From the NCBI RefSeq assembly GCF_007050985.1, contig NZ_VHSF01000001.1:620001-684000 (forward strand): a stretch of 64,000 nt of DNA, in the 5' to 3' direction. The notes under the pieces are model-generated. The model ran no database searches. It was not told the DNA's origin and saw only the letters and a list, made by a program, of their open reading frames with translations. The translations under genes and the position numbers were made by a program. The first letter of the stretch is position 1, and the number at the start of each line of letters is the position of its first letter. Below, in pieces: positions 36,452 to 45,599 of this stretch. This DNA is from Christiangramia sabulilitoris. Lineage in GTDB: Bacteria; Bacteroidota; Bacteroidia; Flavobacteriales; Flavobacteriaceae.

Positions 36452-36907
36452 ATGAGCAAAAAAGTCGTAAATAAAAACGATCAGGCGGTCGTTAAAAACG
36501 TTTTCACCAAATATCTTGAAGAAAAAGGACACCGGAAAACCCCGGAAAGATTCGCTATTCTTCAGGAGATATATAACTCTGATGACCATTTTGATATTGA
36601 GTCTCTTTATATAAAAATGAAGAACAAGAAATATCGGGTGAGCCGCGCCACTTTATATAATACTATTGAATTATTATTAGAATGTGCATTGGTTAGGAAG
36701 CATCAGTTTGGACAAAACCAGGCGCAATATGAAAAGTCATATTTTGACCGCCAGCATGATCATATAATTCTTACCGATACCGGCGAGGTTATTGAGTTTT
36801 GCGATCCCAGAATACAAAGTATCAAACAAACCATAGAAGAGGTTTTTGATATTGAGATCAAAAAACATTCTCTTTACTTTTACGGAAATAAAAAATCAAC
36901 CAATTAA
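36452..36907 (+). CDS. fur: Fur family metal-dependent transcriptional regulator
   Basis: A 151-residue DNA-binding repressor, probably of iron uptake. The winged-helix domain spans about residues 10-90 ([28 protein letters not shown]). The regulatory metal site lies in [22 protein letters not shown] (about residues 100-121). The classical CxxC structural zinc motif is replaced by TDTG, which is common in this phylum. The subfamily (Fur, PerR or Zur) cannot be settled from sequence. It follows the Rel gene by 24 bases and precedes purA by 12. Confidence 0.88.
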   Translation: MSKKVVNKNDQAVVKNVFTKYLEEKGHRKTPERFAILQEIYNSDDHFDIESLYIKMKNKKYRVSRATLYNTIELLLECALVRKHQFGQNQAQYEKSYFDRQHDHIILTDTGEVIEFCDPRIQSIKQTIEEVFDIEIKKHSLYFYGNKKSTN

Positions 36908-36919
36908 GTTCAAAAATTC

Positions 36920-38191
36920 ATGGCAGTAGATTTACTACTAGGTCTTCAATGGGGGGACGAAGGAAAAGGAAAAATAGTTGACGTTCTTACTTCCAAATAC
37001 GATATTATTGCACGTTTTCAAGGTGGTCCAAATGCCGGGCATACCCTGGAATTCGATGGGCAAAAACATGTTTTACATACCATACCTTCGGGAATCTTTC
37101 ATGATGACAGTATTAACCTGGTTGGGAATGGAGTTGTAATAGATCCGGTAATTTTTAAGAAAGAGCTGGATAATCTTGCTAAACATAATATTGACTACAA
37201 GTCAAAACTGATCATTTCCAGAAAGGCCCATCTTATTCTTCCAACCCACAGATTGCTGGATGCGGCTTCTGAGGCTTCCAAAGGAAAAGCAAAGATTGGA
37301 TCCACCCTAAAAGGGATTGGTCCTACTTATATGGACAAAACAGGAAGAAACGGCCTGCGTGTTGGAGATCTTGAACTGGAAGACTGGAAAGACAGATATC
37401 GTGCCCTGGCAGACAAACATGAAAAGATGATCGCATTCTATGACGTGGATGTACAATATGATCTTCAGGAACTAGAAAAAGAATTCTGCAATGCGGTGGA
37501 AAGCTTGAAAGAACTTACCTTTATTGATAGTGAGGAATACCTGCATCAAGCCATGAAAAGCGGGAAAACCATCCTTGCTGAAGGTGCCCAGGGATCTCTT
37601 CTGGATATAGATTTTGGAACTTATCCATATGTAACTTCATCGAATACTACCGCTGCCGGAGCATGTACAGGTCTTGGTGTAGCTCCAAGGGAAATTGGTG
37701 AGGCCTTCGGGATCTTTAAAGCCTATACTACAAGAGTTGGGAGTGGCCCCTTCCCTACTGAACTTTTTGATGAAGTAGGAGAAACTATGGGACGTGTCGG
37801 GAATGAATTTGGCGCGACCACCGGCCGGAAAAGACGCTGTGGCTGGCTCGACCTGGTAGCTTTAAAATATGCTGTACAGGTAAACGGGATTACCCAGTTG
37901 ATCATGATGAAAGGAGATGTGCTTAGTGGCTTCAAAACCTTAAAGGTTTGTACTGCCTATAAATATAAAGGTGAGGAAATTAAGCACCTTCCATATAATA
38001 TTGAACCTGAAAATCTTGAACCTATCTATACAGAGGTTAAAGGATGGAAAGAAGATCTTACTAAAATGACAGATGCCTCTTCCCTGCCAAAAGAATTCAA
38101 TGATTACGTTGAATTCCTTGAAAAAGAACTCGAAACGCCAATTACTGTGGTATCGGTAGGACCAGACAGAAAGCAAACGATCAACCGTTAG
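36920..38191 (+). CDS. purA: adenylosuccinate synthetase
   Basis: Joins IMP and aspartate with GTP in AMP synthesis, cytosolic, 423 residues. QWGDEGKGKIVD at the N-terminus is the GTP-binding/catalytic loop. NAGHTL near residue 39, STLKGIGPTY near residue 131, TTGRKRRCGW (about residues 298-307) and the final QTINR are family signatures. The gene ends in a perfect palindromic terminator. Confidence 0.97.
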   Translation: MAVDLLLGLQWGDEGKGKIVDVLTSKYDIIARFQGGPNAGHTLEFDGQKHVLHTIPSGIFHDDSINLVGNGVVIDPVIFKKELDNLAKHNIDYKSKLIISRKAHLILPTHRLLDAASEASKGKAKIGSTLKGIGPTYMDKTGRNGLRVGDLELEDWKDRYRALADKHEKMIAFYDVDVQYDLQELEKEFCNAVESLKELTFIDSEEYLHQAMKSGKTILAEGAQGSLLDIDFGTYPYVTSSNTTAAGACTGLGVAPREIGEAFGIFKAYTTRVGSGPFPTELFDEVGETMGRVGNEFGATTGRKRRCGWLDLVALKYAVQVNGITQLIMMKGDVLSGFKTLKVCTAYKYKGEEIKHLPYNIEPENLEPIYTEVKGWKEDLTKMTDASSLPKEFNDYVEFLEKELETPITVVSVGPDRKQTINR

Positions 38192-38200
38192 TTGATCATT

Positions 38201-38242
38201 AATCATAAAAAAACCCTCTGATCAGAGGGTTTTTTTATGATT
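38201..38242. terminator. 42-bp perfect palindrome, bidirectional terminator
   Basis: The two 21-base halves are exact reverse complements, centred at CTGATCAG, with A7 and T7 runs in the arms. It stands ten bases after purA and 13 bases before the end of the convergent ferritin-like gene, so it stops transcripts from both sides. Confidence 0.95.
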
Positions 38243-38254
38243 TGAAGTTTACTT

Positions 38255-39109
38255 TTAGCCTTCATCCACAATGAACAATCCGGCTATCGCCGTAGCGGTT
38301 TCAGCGGTGATTGGCTCATCAAAAGCCTGGGTCACGGCTTCTGTTAGATCTCCAATTATAGGATCTGCATAAGAAAGTGTGGTAAGATCCACACCACCCT
38401 GAGTTACATTCGCCTCACCATCATATACAGCTTGTGTCGCTTCCGGCATACCTTCACCTCTGTTATCTAAGGTGATCCAACCTTCCAGGCCACGTATCCT
38501 TCTGATTTCAGAAGCGTGTCTGGCTTCAACCGAATGGATTTGTAAAGCCGGCTCAAGGAATGCTGTTCCCATTAGATTGGCTGCCTGGCCTTTATAGGCC
38601 CTCACACCTGTATCTTCGAAAGCCTGCGCCAAAGCCAGTAATTGGGCATAAGCCGTTTCCTGACCGGTATTGTTTTCATTGAAAGGATCGAAAGCACCTC
38701 CCGCGGTAAAATCGAAGGTTGGTGATTCTACCGGAGTTGCTCCTGCTCCTTCCAGACCCGCTTTAAGAAAATCGACATGTGCTGTTTCATGTTTGGAAAT
38801 TTGCATATAAACTTTTTCAGCTCGTGATCCTCCGGGAATCACCCCAGAATCCAGTGCTTTGATATAAAATTCAGCCTCCAGATATTCAAGGGTTAAAGCC
38901 AGTTGCAAGGCACTCACCGCTGAGTTTTCCTGAAAGAAAGCCGCAGTTGCAGCTCTGGCTTTTCCAGAGGTCGCCAATCCAAAAGGTATAGCGGCCGCGG
39001 CAGCCTTTTTTCCGAATGACCCCAACGTATTAAACATTTCCCTTCTCGAAGAATGTCTGGCAGTTAATTTTTCAGATGAAAATTCATCCAGTAATTTTAT
39101 AATACTCAT
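38255..39109 (-). CDS. ferritin-like domain protein, probably Tat-exported
   Basis: A 284-residue protein of the ferritin-like family (desiccation-related Ferritin_2 type). The N-terminus has a twin-arginine pattern SSRREMF (about residues 20-26) and a hydrophobic Ala-rich region ending near KARAA (residue 53). The helical body contains EYLEAEFYIKAL, KHETAHVDFLKAGL, QAFEDTGVRAYKG and HSVEARHASEIRR, giving the Glu/His pattern of a diiron four-helix bundle. It is the second of two related genes on the minus strand, 25 bases after the first. Its function (iron storage, oxidative-stress or desiccation protection) is inferred from the family. Confidence 0.85.
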   Translation of the reverse strand: MSIIKLLDEFSSEKLTARHSSRREMFNTLGSFGKKAAAAAIPFGLATSGKARAATAAFFQENSAVSALQLALTLEYLEAEFYIKALDSGVIPGGSRAEKVYMQISKHETAHVDFLKAGLEGAGATPVESPTFDFTAGGAFDPFNENNTGQETAYAQLLALAQAFEDTGVRAYKGQAANLMGTAFLEPALQIHSVEARHASEIRRIRGLEGWITLDNRGEGMPEATQAVYDGEANVTQGGVDLTTLSYADPIIGDLTEAVTQAFDEPITAETATAIAGLFIVDEG

Positions 39110-39134
39110 AATATTGTTTTAAAATTTTAATAGA

Positions 39135-39923
39135 TTAGGCTCCTGTCATTGGTTCTGGCAGATTATCTGCTGTGAAATCTGTAGAAATAAAACCTCCGGC
39201 AATTTCAAACACCTCAGATGGATCATAAGCAAGGTCAAGACCATTCTCATCGATGATATCATCTCCTGCAAAGTCTGCAGAATCAGGATTTATCAATGAA
39301 CGGATTGCGGAAGCATGTCTCGCCTCCACAGAAACAATTTTTCCGGCAAGGGTGAGATAGGTTGCATCTGCTATCCTGTCTCCCGCACCATTATATGCAC
39401 CAACACCAGTATCTTCCAGTGCCATGGCTGTAGCAAGAACAGAATCCCTGCTATCAAAATCTATTGAGGAAACATCAAATTCAAGGTCCGGGAGCGTGTT
39501 TTCCTCTCCCGCCGCAGCAGTAATAGCTACTTTAAAGAAATCTCTGTGAATAACCTCGTGATTATACAGATCATCAAATAAATCTTTTTCTTCCTGAGGT
39601 GCTCCGGCATAATACCCGCCTGCTCTCACCTGGGTATAAAATGCTGCTTCCAGCTGCTCTAATGCATAGGCATAATTTAAGATCCCCACATCTCCGCTTC
39701 CCAGATCGAATACTTCCGGATCTGGATCTGGTTCAGGCTGTGGTTGTGGCCGTTCTCTTTCTCCTCCGGGATCAAAAAGATCATCTTCGTTACAACCATA
39801 GAGCAGGAAACTCGATCCTGCAATTCCAAGTCCTCCCAATTTGATGAACTTCCGTCGGGAATTGTTCTTCGATTTTTTGCTAGATGCCTCAATCACATCT
39901 ACTTTCACCTTTGGTTTTTTCAT
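39135..39923 (-). CDS. ferritin-like domain protein, Tat signal with lipobox
   Basis: A 262-residue protein related to its downstream neighbour. The N-terminus carries SRRKFIKLGG (about residues 22-31) followed by a hydrophobic stretch and LLYGC, so it is probably a Tat-exported lipoprotein with Cys44 lipidated. A proline/acidic linker (about residues 50-72) leads to the ferritin-like bundle with YALEQLEAAFYTQV, YNHEVIHRDFFKV, MALEDTGVGAYNG and SVEARHASAIRSL. The metal-ligand pattern matches the twin gene, so they probably work together outside the cytoplasm. Confidence 0.85.
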   Translation of the reverse strand: MKKPKVKVDVIEASSKKSKNNSRRKFIKLGGLGIAGSSFLLYGCNEDDLFDPGGERERPQPQPEPDPDPEVFDLGSGDVGILNYAYALEQLEAAFYTQVRAGGYYAGAPQEEKDLFDDLYNHEVIHRDFFKVAITAAAGEENTLPDLEFDVSSIDFDSRDSVLATAMALEDTGVGAYNGAGDRIADATYLTLAGKIVSVEARHASAIRSLINPDSADFAGDDIIDENGLDLAYDPSEVFEIAGGFISTDFTADNLPEPMTGA

Positions 39924-40105
39924 AATTCAATTTTTAGTTTCATAGAAATTTACGGGATTAAAAAGCCGATGGTTTGGATAATAGGGTTAAGATTCTCTTA
40001 AAGGCAGGTTTAATTGGGAAGGATTTATGCCTTTTTCTATTTAATTATGTTTTAGTTAAGAGTCCTGACCTAATTTTCGATATCCAATCTGCTGTATAAA
40101 CAGAA

Positions 40106-40133
40106 TTGGATAATTGTAAAATCACTACTTTTG
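40106..40133 (+). promoter_or_regulatory. ostA promoter (-33 TTG, 17 bp, -7 TACTTTTG)
   Basis: TTG at 40106-40108 and TACTTTTG at 40126-40133 are separated by 17 bases, a full consensus match. The TTG start codon at 40150 is 17 bases beyond the -7 box, giving a leader of about ten bases. Confidence 0.72.
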
Positions 40134-40149
40134 AAGAAAATTCAGCTTT

Positions 40150-41934
40150 TTGAAAACTTACTTTTTCTTTCTATTAATTATTCTCATTTCCATCCCGGCC
40201 CTGGCCCAGAAAAATCAGGAGATCAATTACGATTCAGACCGTACTTTGAAAAATGAAGAAAGGTATCCCGGAGCTCTGATTCTAAGCGGAATAGAAAACC
40301 AGGTATATTTTGACCATGATGGTATCGAAGTGTGGTGCGATAATGCCGTTTTTTATAAAAAAGCGAATTTCTTTAAGGCATATGGTAATATTAGAATGCA
40401 GCAGGGTGACAGCGTAAGTATGACCAGTAAGTATGCTGAATATAACGGGAATACCGAATTCGCTTTTGCCAGCGGAAATGTTAAGATGAAAAGACCTCAG
40501 ACCACCCTGGAGACAGACAGTTTATTCTTTGACCGTCTTAAACAGCAAGCCTATTACCGCAGCGGTGGAAAAGTAACAGATACCGCCAGCGTCCTTACCA
40601 GTACAGAAGGCCGCTACTTCATGGAAGAAAATAAATATAGTTTCAAATATAATGTGGTCGTAACCAACCCGGAATATACTATCAATTCTGAACAACTGGA
40701 TTTTTATTCCGAAAGCGGGCATGCCTACCTGTACGGTCCTTCAACCATAAAAAGTGAGACCAGCACGGTCTACTGTGAAAGAGGGTTCTACGACACCAGG
40801 GCAGATAATGGTTACTTTGTAAAAAATTCTCAGATCAACTATGACAACCGTATCTTAAAAGGAGACAGTCTTTATTTTAACCGGGAAAGAAAATTCGCTT
40901 CTGCTACCAATAACATCAAAGTAATAGACACGATTAATAACAGCAGGATCACCGGGCATTATGCTGAAGTTTACCGGGAGAAAGACTCTGTATTTATTAC
41001 CAAAAGAGCTCTCGCCGCCAGTCTTCAGGAAAGAGATACATTATTTATCCATAGCGACACCATCATGGTCACGGGAAAACCTGAAAAAAGGGTAATCAGG
41101 GGTTACTACAACGTGCGCATGTTCAAGGAAGACCAGAGCGGGCAAAATCCTATGAGTGGGAAAAGTGATTCGATATACTCAGACCAGCAATCGGGACTTA
41201 CCAAATTGATCAATCTAAGCAGTAAAGGAAGTACCAAACCGGTACTTTGGTCTGGGCTGAACCAGATGAGTGGCGACAGTATTCATTTACACAGCAATAC
41301 CAATACTGAGCAACTCGACTCTTTAAGAGTTTTTAATAATGCATTTCTTATCCAGAAGGATAGTATTGAAGGTTATAATCAATTGAAGGGGAAAGAATTA
41401 ACCGGATTCTTTACAGATAACGCGCTAGAAAGAGTTGTAATTGATAAAAATACCGAAACGCTGAATTACATGCGAAATGATGACCAGGAATTGATTGGTA
41501 TCAATAAAACTCTGGCCAGCTCGGTGGAAATATTCTTCGAAGATCAGCAGATGACAGATATTTATTATTACAGACAGGTTGACGGTAAACTGACTCCTGA
41601 AGAAGAATTTCCTCCAAATGCGCGAAGACTCCAGGGATTCAACTGGCGAGGAGAGGAGCGAATTCTCGATAAGGAAGGTTTATTTGCCGGGGAGGAAGAT
41701 CCCGAATTGACGAAGATCCAGGGTATCGCTTTACCTGATGAGCCGGAAGAGTTCTTTGAAGAAAGAGACGAAGATGACCTGCTGCTGGATAAGAATTCAA
41801 GATTGAATCCAAAAGTTTTAAAGAACAGGAAAATCGATTCACTGAAATTTAAAAGCAGGAAATCATCTGATTCTTTAAAGATAAATCCAAACAAGGCCGA
41901 CACTTTAAAAATTCAAACCGATAAGGTTCAGTAA
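40150..41934 (+). CDS. OstA-like exported protein (LPS transport-related)
   Basis: A 594-residue protein starting with TTG at 40150, where the signal peptide begins (ISIPALAQ cut near residue 19). Most of it consists of repeated beta strands of the OstA/LptA-LptD N-terminal type (EYNGNTEFAFASGNVKM, YGPSTIKSETSTVYCERGFYDTRADN). The C-terminal 90 residues are acidic, then Lys/Ser-rich. The family is proposed to bridge lipopolysaccharide across the periplasm. It begins a plus-strand run with the aminotransferase two bases downstream. Confidence 0.88.
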   Translation: MKTYFFFLLIILISIPALAQKNQEINYDSDRTLKNEERYPGALILSGIENQVYFDHDGIEVWCDNAVFYKKANFFKAYGNIRMQQGDSVSMTSKYAEYNGNTEFAFASGNVKMKRPQTTLETDSLFFDRLKQQAYYRSGGKVTDTASVLTSTEGRYFMEENKYSFKYNVVVTNPEYTINSEQLDFYSESGHAYLYGPSTIKSETSTVYCERGFYDTRADNGYFVKNSQINYDNRILKGDSLYFNRERKFASATNNIKVIDTINNSRITGHYAEVYREKDSVFITKRALAASLQERDTLFIHSDTIMVTGKPEKRVIRGYYNVRMFKEDQSGQNPMSGKSDSIYSDQQSGLTKLINLSSKGSTKPVLWSGLNQMSGDSIHLHSNTNTEQLDSLRVFNNAFLIQKDSIEGYNQLKGKELTGFFTDNALERVVIDKNTETLNYMRNDDQELIGINKTLASSVEIFFEDQQMTDIYYYRQVDGKLTPEEEFPPNARRLQGFNWRGEERILDKEGLFAGEEDPELTKIQGIALPDEPEEFFEERDEDDLLLDKNSRLNPKVLKNRKIDSLKFKSRKSSDSLKINPNKADTLKIQTDKVQ

Positions 41935-41935
41935 A

Positions 41936-43114
41936 TTGAAAGAAGATTTTTTAAAATATCAGGCGCAGACTACGCCACATCCTCTGGCTTTGGAAGTTGA
42001 CCACGCGAAAGGTTCATATATCATCACCACAGATGGTAAAAAACACCTTGATTTTGTAGCCGGGGTCTCAGCCTGCAGCCTGGGGCATTCACACCCGCGG
42101 GTAATCAATGCCATTAAAGAACAGGCAGATAAATACCTGCATGTGATGGTCTATGGTGAATATGCTCAAAAACCAGCTGTAGAACTCAGCAAACTACTTT
42201 CAGAACATTTACCAGACCCCTTGAATAAGACTTACTTGGTGAACTCCGGGACCGAGGCTATAGAAGGTTCGATGAAACTTGCCCGGCGTGCCACCGGCAG
42301 ATCAGAGATCATTGCTGCTAAAGGTGCCTATCACGGTAACACGATGGGATCTTTAAGCCTGATGGATTTCGAGGAAAGAGTAAAACCTTTTCGTCCGCTG
42401 GTTGGTAATATATCCTTTATAGAATTCAATAATATTGATCATATAGCTTCTATAACCTCTTCAACTGCAGCGGTGATCCTGGAAACCATACAGGGAGGGG
42501 CCGGTTTTATAATGCCTGGCAACGACTATCTCAAAAAGGTAAAAACCAGATGCGAGGAAGTAGGTGCCTTGCTGATCCTTGATGAAATTCAACCCGGTTT
42601 TGGAAGGACAGGAGAGCTTTTCGGTTTTCAGAATTTTGGGATAGTGCCAGATATCGTGGTTATGGGAAAAGGAATGGGCGGTGGTTTACCTATTGGTGCT
42701 TTTTCAGCTTCAGAAGATCTAATGGATCTTTTGATGGATAATCCCAAGTTAGGGCATATTACCACTTTTGGCGGCAATTCGCTTATCGCCGCCGCCGCCT
42801 TAGCCACTTTAAAAGAGATTACTGAAACCAATCTCATCAAAAGAACCCTCGAAAAAGAAGAATTAATAAGAAAAAACCTTCAACATCCACTAATAACAGA
42901 AATCAGGGGAAAAGGATTAATGCTTGCGTTGATCATGAAATCTGCCGAAATTGCCGATCAACTTGTCCTGAAAGCCAAGGAGTCACAACTTATTCTTTTC
43001 TGGCTTCTTTTCGAGAAACGGGCCGTACGGCTAACTCCGCCCCTAACCATCACTGACCAAGAAATATTGAAAGGTTGTGGCATTATTGTTGACATACTCA
43101 GGGAGATAGAGTAA
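41936..43114 (+). CDS. class III (acetylornithine/aspartate-family) aminotransferase
   Basis: PLP-dependent aminotransferase, cytosolic, 392 residues, starting with TTG one base after the ostA stop. Visible are LVNSGTEAIEGSMKLAR (near residue 101), YHGNTMGS (PLP phosphate), LILDEIQPGFGRTG with the PLP-ring Asp216, and the Schiff-base lysine K245 in VVMGKGMGGG. The fold type is certain. The amino donor (ornithine, acetylornithine, 4-aminobutyrate or similar) is not, and no arginine genes are nearby. Confidence 0.9.
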   Translation: MKEDFLKYQAQTTPHPLALEVDHAKGSYIITTDGKKHLDFVAGVSACSLGHSHPRVINAIKEQADKYLHVMVYGEYAQKPAVELSKLLSEHLPDPLNKTYLVNSGTEAIEGSMKLARRATGRSEIIAAKGAYHGNTMGSLSLMDFEERVKPFRPLVGNISFIEFNNIDHIASITSSTAAVILETIQGGAGFIMPGNDYLKKVKTRCEEVGALLILDEIQPGFGRTGELFGFQNFGIVPDIVVMGKGMGGGLPIGAFSASEDLMDLLMDNPKLGHITTFGGNSLIAAAALATLKEITETNLIKRTLEKEELIRKNLQHPLITEIRGKGLMLALIMKSAEIADQLVLKAKESQLILFWLLFEKRAVRLTPPLTITDQEILKGCGIIVDILREIE

Positions 43115-43223
43115 ATTATAAAGGAATGTTAATTAATTTGTTAACAACAATCAACTGTCATTCCCAAATCGCTTTTAATCATTTATAACTTTAGTACAGT
43201 AGAAATCCCTTAATCACTCTCTT

Positions 43224-44621
43224 ATGCAACTAAGCCATAACGAAGAAGATAATTTCTCACTTTCCCGCTTTGAATCCATGCTTAAAACCAATGATGTTTT
43301 ATTTTTTGATTCGAACGAATTTGAAAACATTATCAATCACTACCTGGAAAACGGCAAGATAGCCCTGGCCAAAAAGGCGGTGAAAATGGGCCTTGCCCAA
43401 CATCCTACTTCGGTAAACCTTAGGTTGTTTAAGGTAGAGATCCTTGTTTTTGAAGATAAACTGGACCTTGCCGATGGGATCTTAAACGAACTTAAAGAAT
43501 TAGAGACCTCGAATGAGGAAATCTATATTCAGAAGGCGCAGATATATTCTAAAAGGGATATGCATGCCGAGGCTATTACCATGCTTCAGGCAGCACTTGA
43601 GATCACCCTGGAAGATGCTGAAATTTTCTCCCTTATAGGGATGGAATATCTCTTTCTGGAAGATTTTGAGAATGCGAAATATAGTTTTATGAAATGCCTG
43701 GAGGCAGATGAAGAGGACTATTCAGCTTTATATAATATCATGTATTGTTTCGATTTTCTGGACCAGAAAACTGAAGCAATTGATTATCTGAATTTATACC
43801 TCAATAAAAATCCCTATTGTGAAGTTGCCTGGCACCAGGTAGGTAAGCAGTATTTTGACCTTAAAGATTACAGTAAAGCACTGGCTGCCTTTGATTTCGC
43901 GATTATTAGTGATGACAGGTTTGTTGGAGCTTATCTTGAAAAAGGAAAAGTACTGGAGAAACTTAAGCGCTATAACGAAGCTATAGAAAACTATAATATT
44001 ACCCTGGAGCTTGATGACCCAACTTCCTTTGCCTATTTGAGGATAGGTAAATGTTTTGAAAAACTAGGTTGTGAAGACCTGGCGCTCAAGAACTACAAAC
44101 AAACGGTGCATGAAGATCCTTTGCTAGATAAAGGCTGGATCGCGATCACCGATTTCTACATTAAAAAACTAAATTTTCAGAAGGCGCTTTATTACATCAA
44201 CAAAGCAATTAATATTGATGAAGAGAATGTGCTTTACTGGAAAAGGTATGCAAAGATAAACAGCAGGCTAAATTTCTTCGAAGAAGCCGAACAGGGTTAT
44301 AAAAAGAGCCTTGACCTGGGAAATTATGAGTTGGAAACCTGGATCAAAAGATGTGATATTCTGGTTGGCTTAGGCGAGTATGAAACTGCCATAAGCAGTA
44401 TGTTGCAGGCACTGGAATTTTACCCTAATACCGCGGAAATTGAATACCGCCTGGCAGGTTTATTTTTCCTTACCAACAAAGGTGAAAAAGGATACTTCCA
44501 TTTAAACAATGGCCTGAAGATAGATTCTGAATATTATATTATTATCGAGGAGCTATTTCCTAATATTTTTGACCGTAAAAGCGTAAAACAAATTATAAAT
44601 TCCTTCGTTAAGCTCTCTTAG
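43224..44621 (+). CDS. tetratricopeptide repeat protein
   Basis: A 465-residue protein with no signal peptide, built almost entirely of TPR-like helix pairs from residue 30 onward, such as YNEAIENYNITLELDDPTSFAYLRIGKCFEKLG near residue 255. It is probably a cytosolic scaffold. It lies between the aminotransferase and two DUF368 genes on the same strand. The 109-bp gap upstream could hold a promoter, but I see only a partial -7 match (TAACTTTA near 43185). Confidence 0.87.
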   Translation: MQLSHNEEDNFSLSRFESMLKTNDVLFFDSNEFENIINHYLENGKIALAKKAVKMGLAQHPTSVNLRLFKVEILVFEDKLDLADGILNELKELETSNEEIYIQKAQIYSKRDMHAEAITMLQAALEITLEDAEIFSLIGMEYLFLEDFENAKYSFMKCLEADEEDYSALYNIMYCFDFLDQKTEAIDYLNLYLNKNPYCEVAWHQVGKQYFDLKDYSKALAAFDFAIISDDRFVGAYLEKGKVLEKLKRYNEAIENYNITLELDDPTSFAYLRIGKCFEKLGCEDLALKNYKQTVHEDPLLDKGWIAITDFYIKKLNFQKALYYINKAINIDEENVLYWKRYAKINSRLNFFEEAEQGYKKSLDLGNYELETWIKRCDILVGLGEYETAISSMLQALEFYPNTAEIEYRLAGLFFLTNKGEKGYFHLNNGLKIDSEYYIIIEELFPNIFDRKSVKQIINSFVKLS

Positions 44622-44638
44622 TAATTTTGCTACCTTTG
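44622..44638 (+). promoter_or_regulatory. two overlapping candidate -7 boxes before DUF368
   Basis: TAATTTTG (44622-44629) and TACCTTTG (44631-44638) both fit TAnnTTTG exactly, 22 bases or more before the ATG at 44661. A proper -33 TTG is lacking for either. Confidence 0.38.
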
Positions 44639-44660
44639 GGCGAATTGATAAAAGAGCCAG

Positions 44661-45599
44661 ATGCAACGAAGTTTTTTGGATTACCTAAAGGTGACTTTTA
44701 AGGGAATGGCCATGGGTGCTGCAGATGTGGTTCCCGGGGTATCGGGAGGTACGATCGCATTCATTTCAGGGATCTATGAGGAATTAATCTCTACCATAAG
44801 CGGTGTGAATCCATCGCTTTTGACCACCTGGAAAGAAAGAGGTTTTTCGGCCATGTGGCAGGAGTTGAACGGGAATTTTATTCTTGCCCTTTTCAGCGGA
44901 ATTCTTATCAGCATTTTTACGGTGATGCGCCTGGCAAATTACCTGCTTGAAAATCATCCTGTTCTCATCTGGTCTTTCTTTTTTGGACTGGTTATAGCCA
45001 GTATCTGGTTTGTAGCCAAACAGATCCCCAAATGGAATTTTAAGATAATCCTGGCCCTGGTGCTGGGTGCTGCTGTAGCTTTTTATATCGTAAGCCTACC
45101 ACCTCTTTCTGCTAACACAAGTTACCTGTTTTTGTTTTTCGCTGGTGCCATAGCGGTTTGTGCTATGATCCTTCCGGGAATCTCTGGAGCGTTTATATTA
45201 GTACTGCTTGGTGCTTATAAATCTGTTACTGAAGCGGCCCATGATTTTGACGTTAAGACCTTAGGTATCGTGGGACTGGGAGCTGTCTTTGGCTTACTTA
45301 CTTTTTCCAAGGTCCTGAAGTGGCTTTTTGTACATTATAGCAATATTACCCTCGCCGTTCTTACCGGTTTTATCGCTGGTTCCCTGAATAAGATCTGGCC
45401 TTGGAAAAAAGTTCTGGAAACCGAGACTTATGGCGAAAAGGAAGTAGTAATAAGCGATACCTCTGTGCTACCATGGAATTTCGATGGAGATCCTCAAACC
45501 CTCTGGTCGATCTTATTGATGCTGGCAGGATTTCTCCTCATTATCATTCTTGAAATGGTAGCCGGTAAAAACTCTGATATTCCAGATGCAGCAAACTAG
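44661..45599 (+). CDS. DUF368 membrane protein (PopT-like polyprenyl-phosphate translocase), copy 1
   Basis: A 312-residue polytopic membrane protein with about eight helices. The family signature MGAADVVPGVSGGTIAFISGIYEE is in residues 17-40, and a second inverted-repeat motif, MILPGISGAFILVLLGAY, lies near residue 170. DUF368 proteins have been reported as undecaprenyl-phosphate translocases, recycling the lipid carrier for peptidoglycan and polysaccharide synthesis; applying that here is inference. The stop overlaps the start of copy 2 by 14 bases. Confidence 0.9.
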   Translation: MQRSFLDYLKVTFKGMAMGAADVVPGVSGGTIAFISGIYEELISTISGVNPSLLTTWKERGFSAMWQELNGNFILALFSGILISIFTVMRLANYLLENHPVLIWSFFFGLVIASIWFVAKQIPKWNFKIILALVLGAAVAFYIVSLPPLSANTSYLFLFFAGAIAVCAMILPGISGAFILVLLGAYKSVTEAAHDFDVKTLGIVGLGAVFGLLTFSKVLKWLFVHYSNITLAVLTGFIAGSLNKIWPWKKVLETETYGEKEVVISDTSVLPWNFDGDPQTLWSILLMLAGFLLIIILEMVAGKNSDIPDAAN

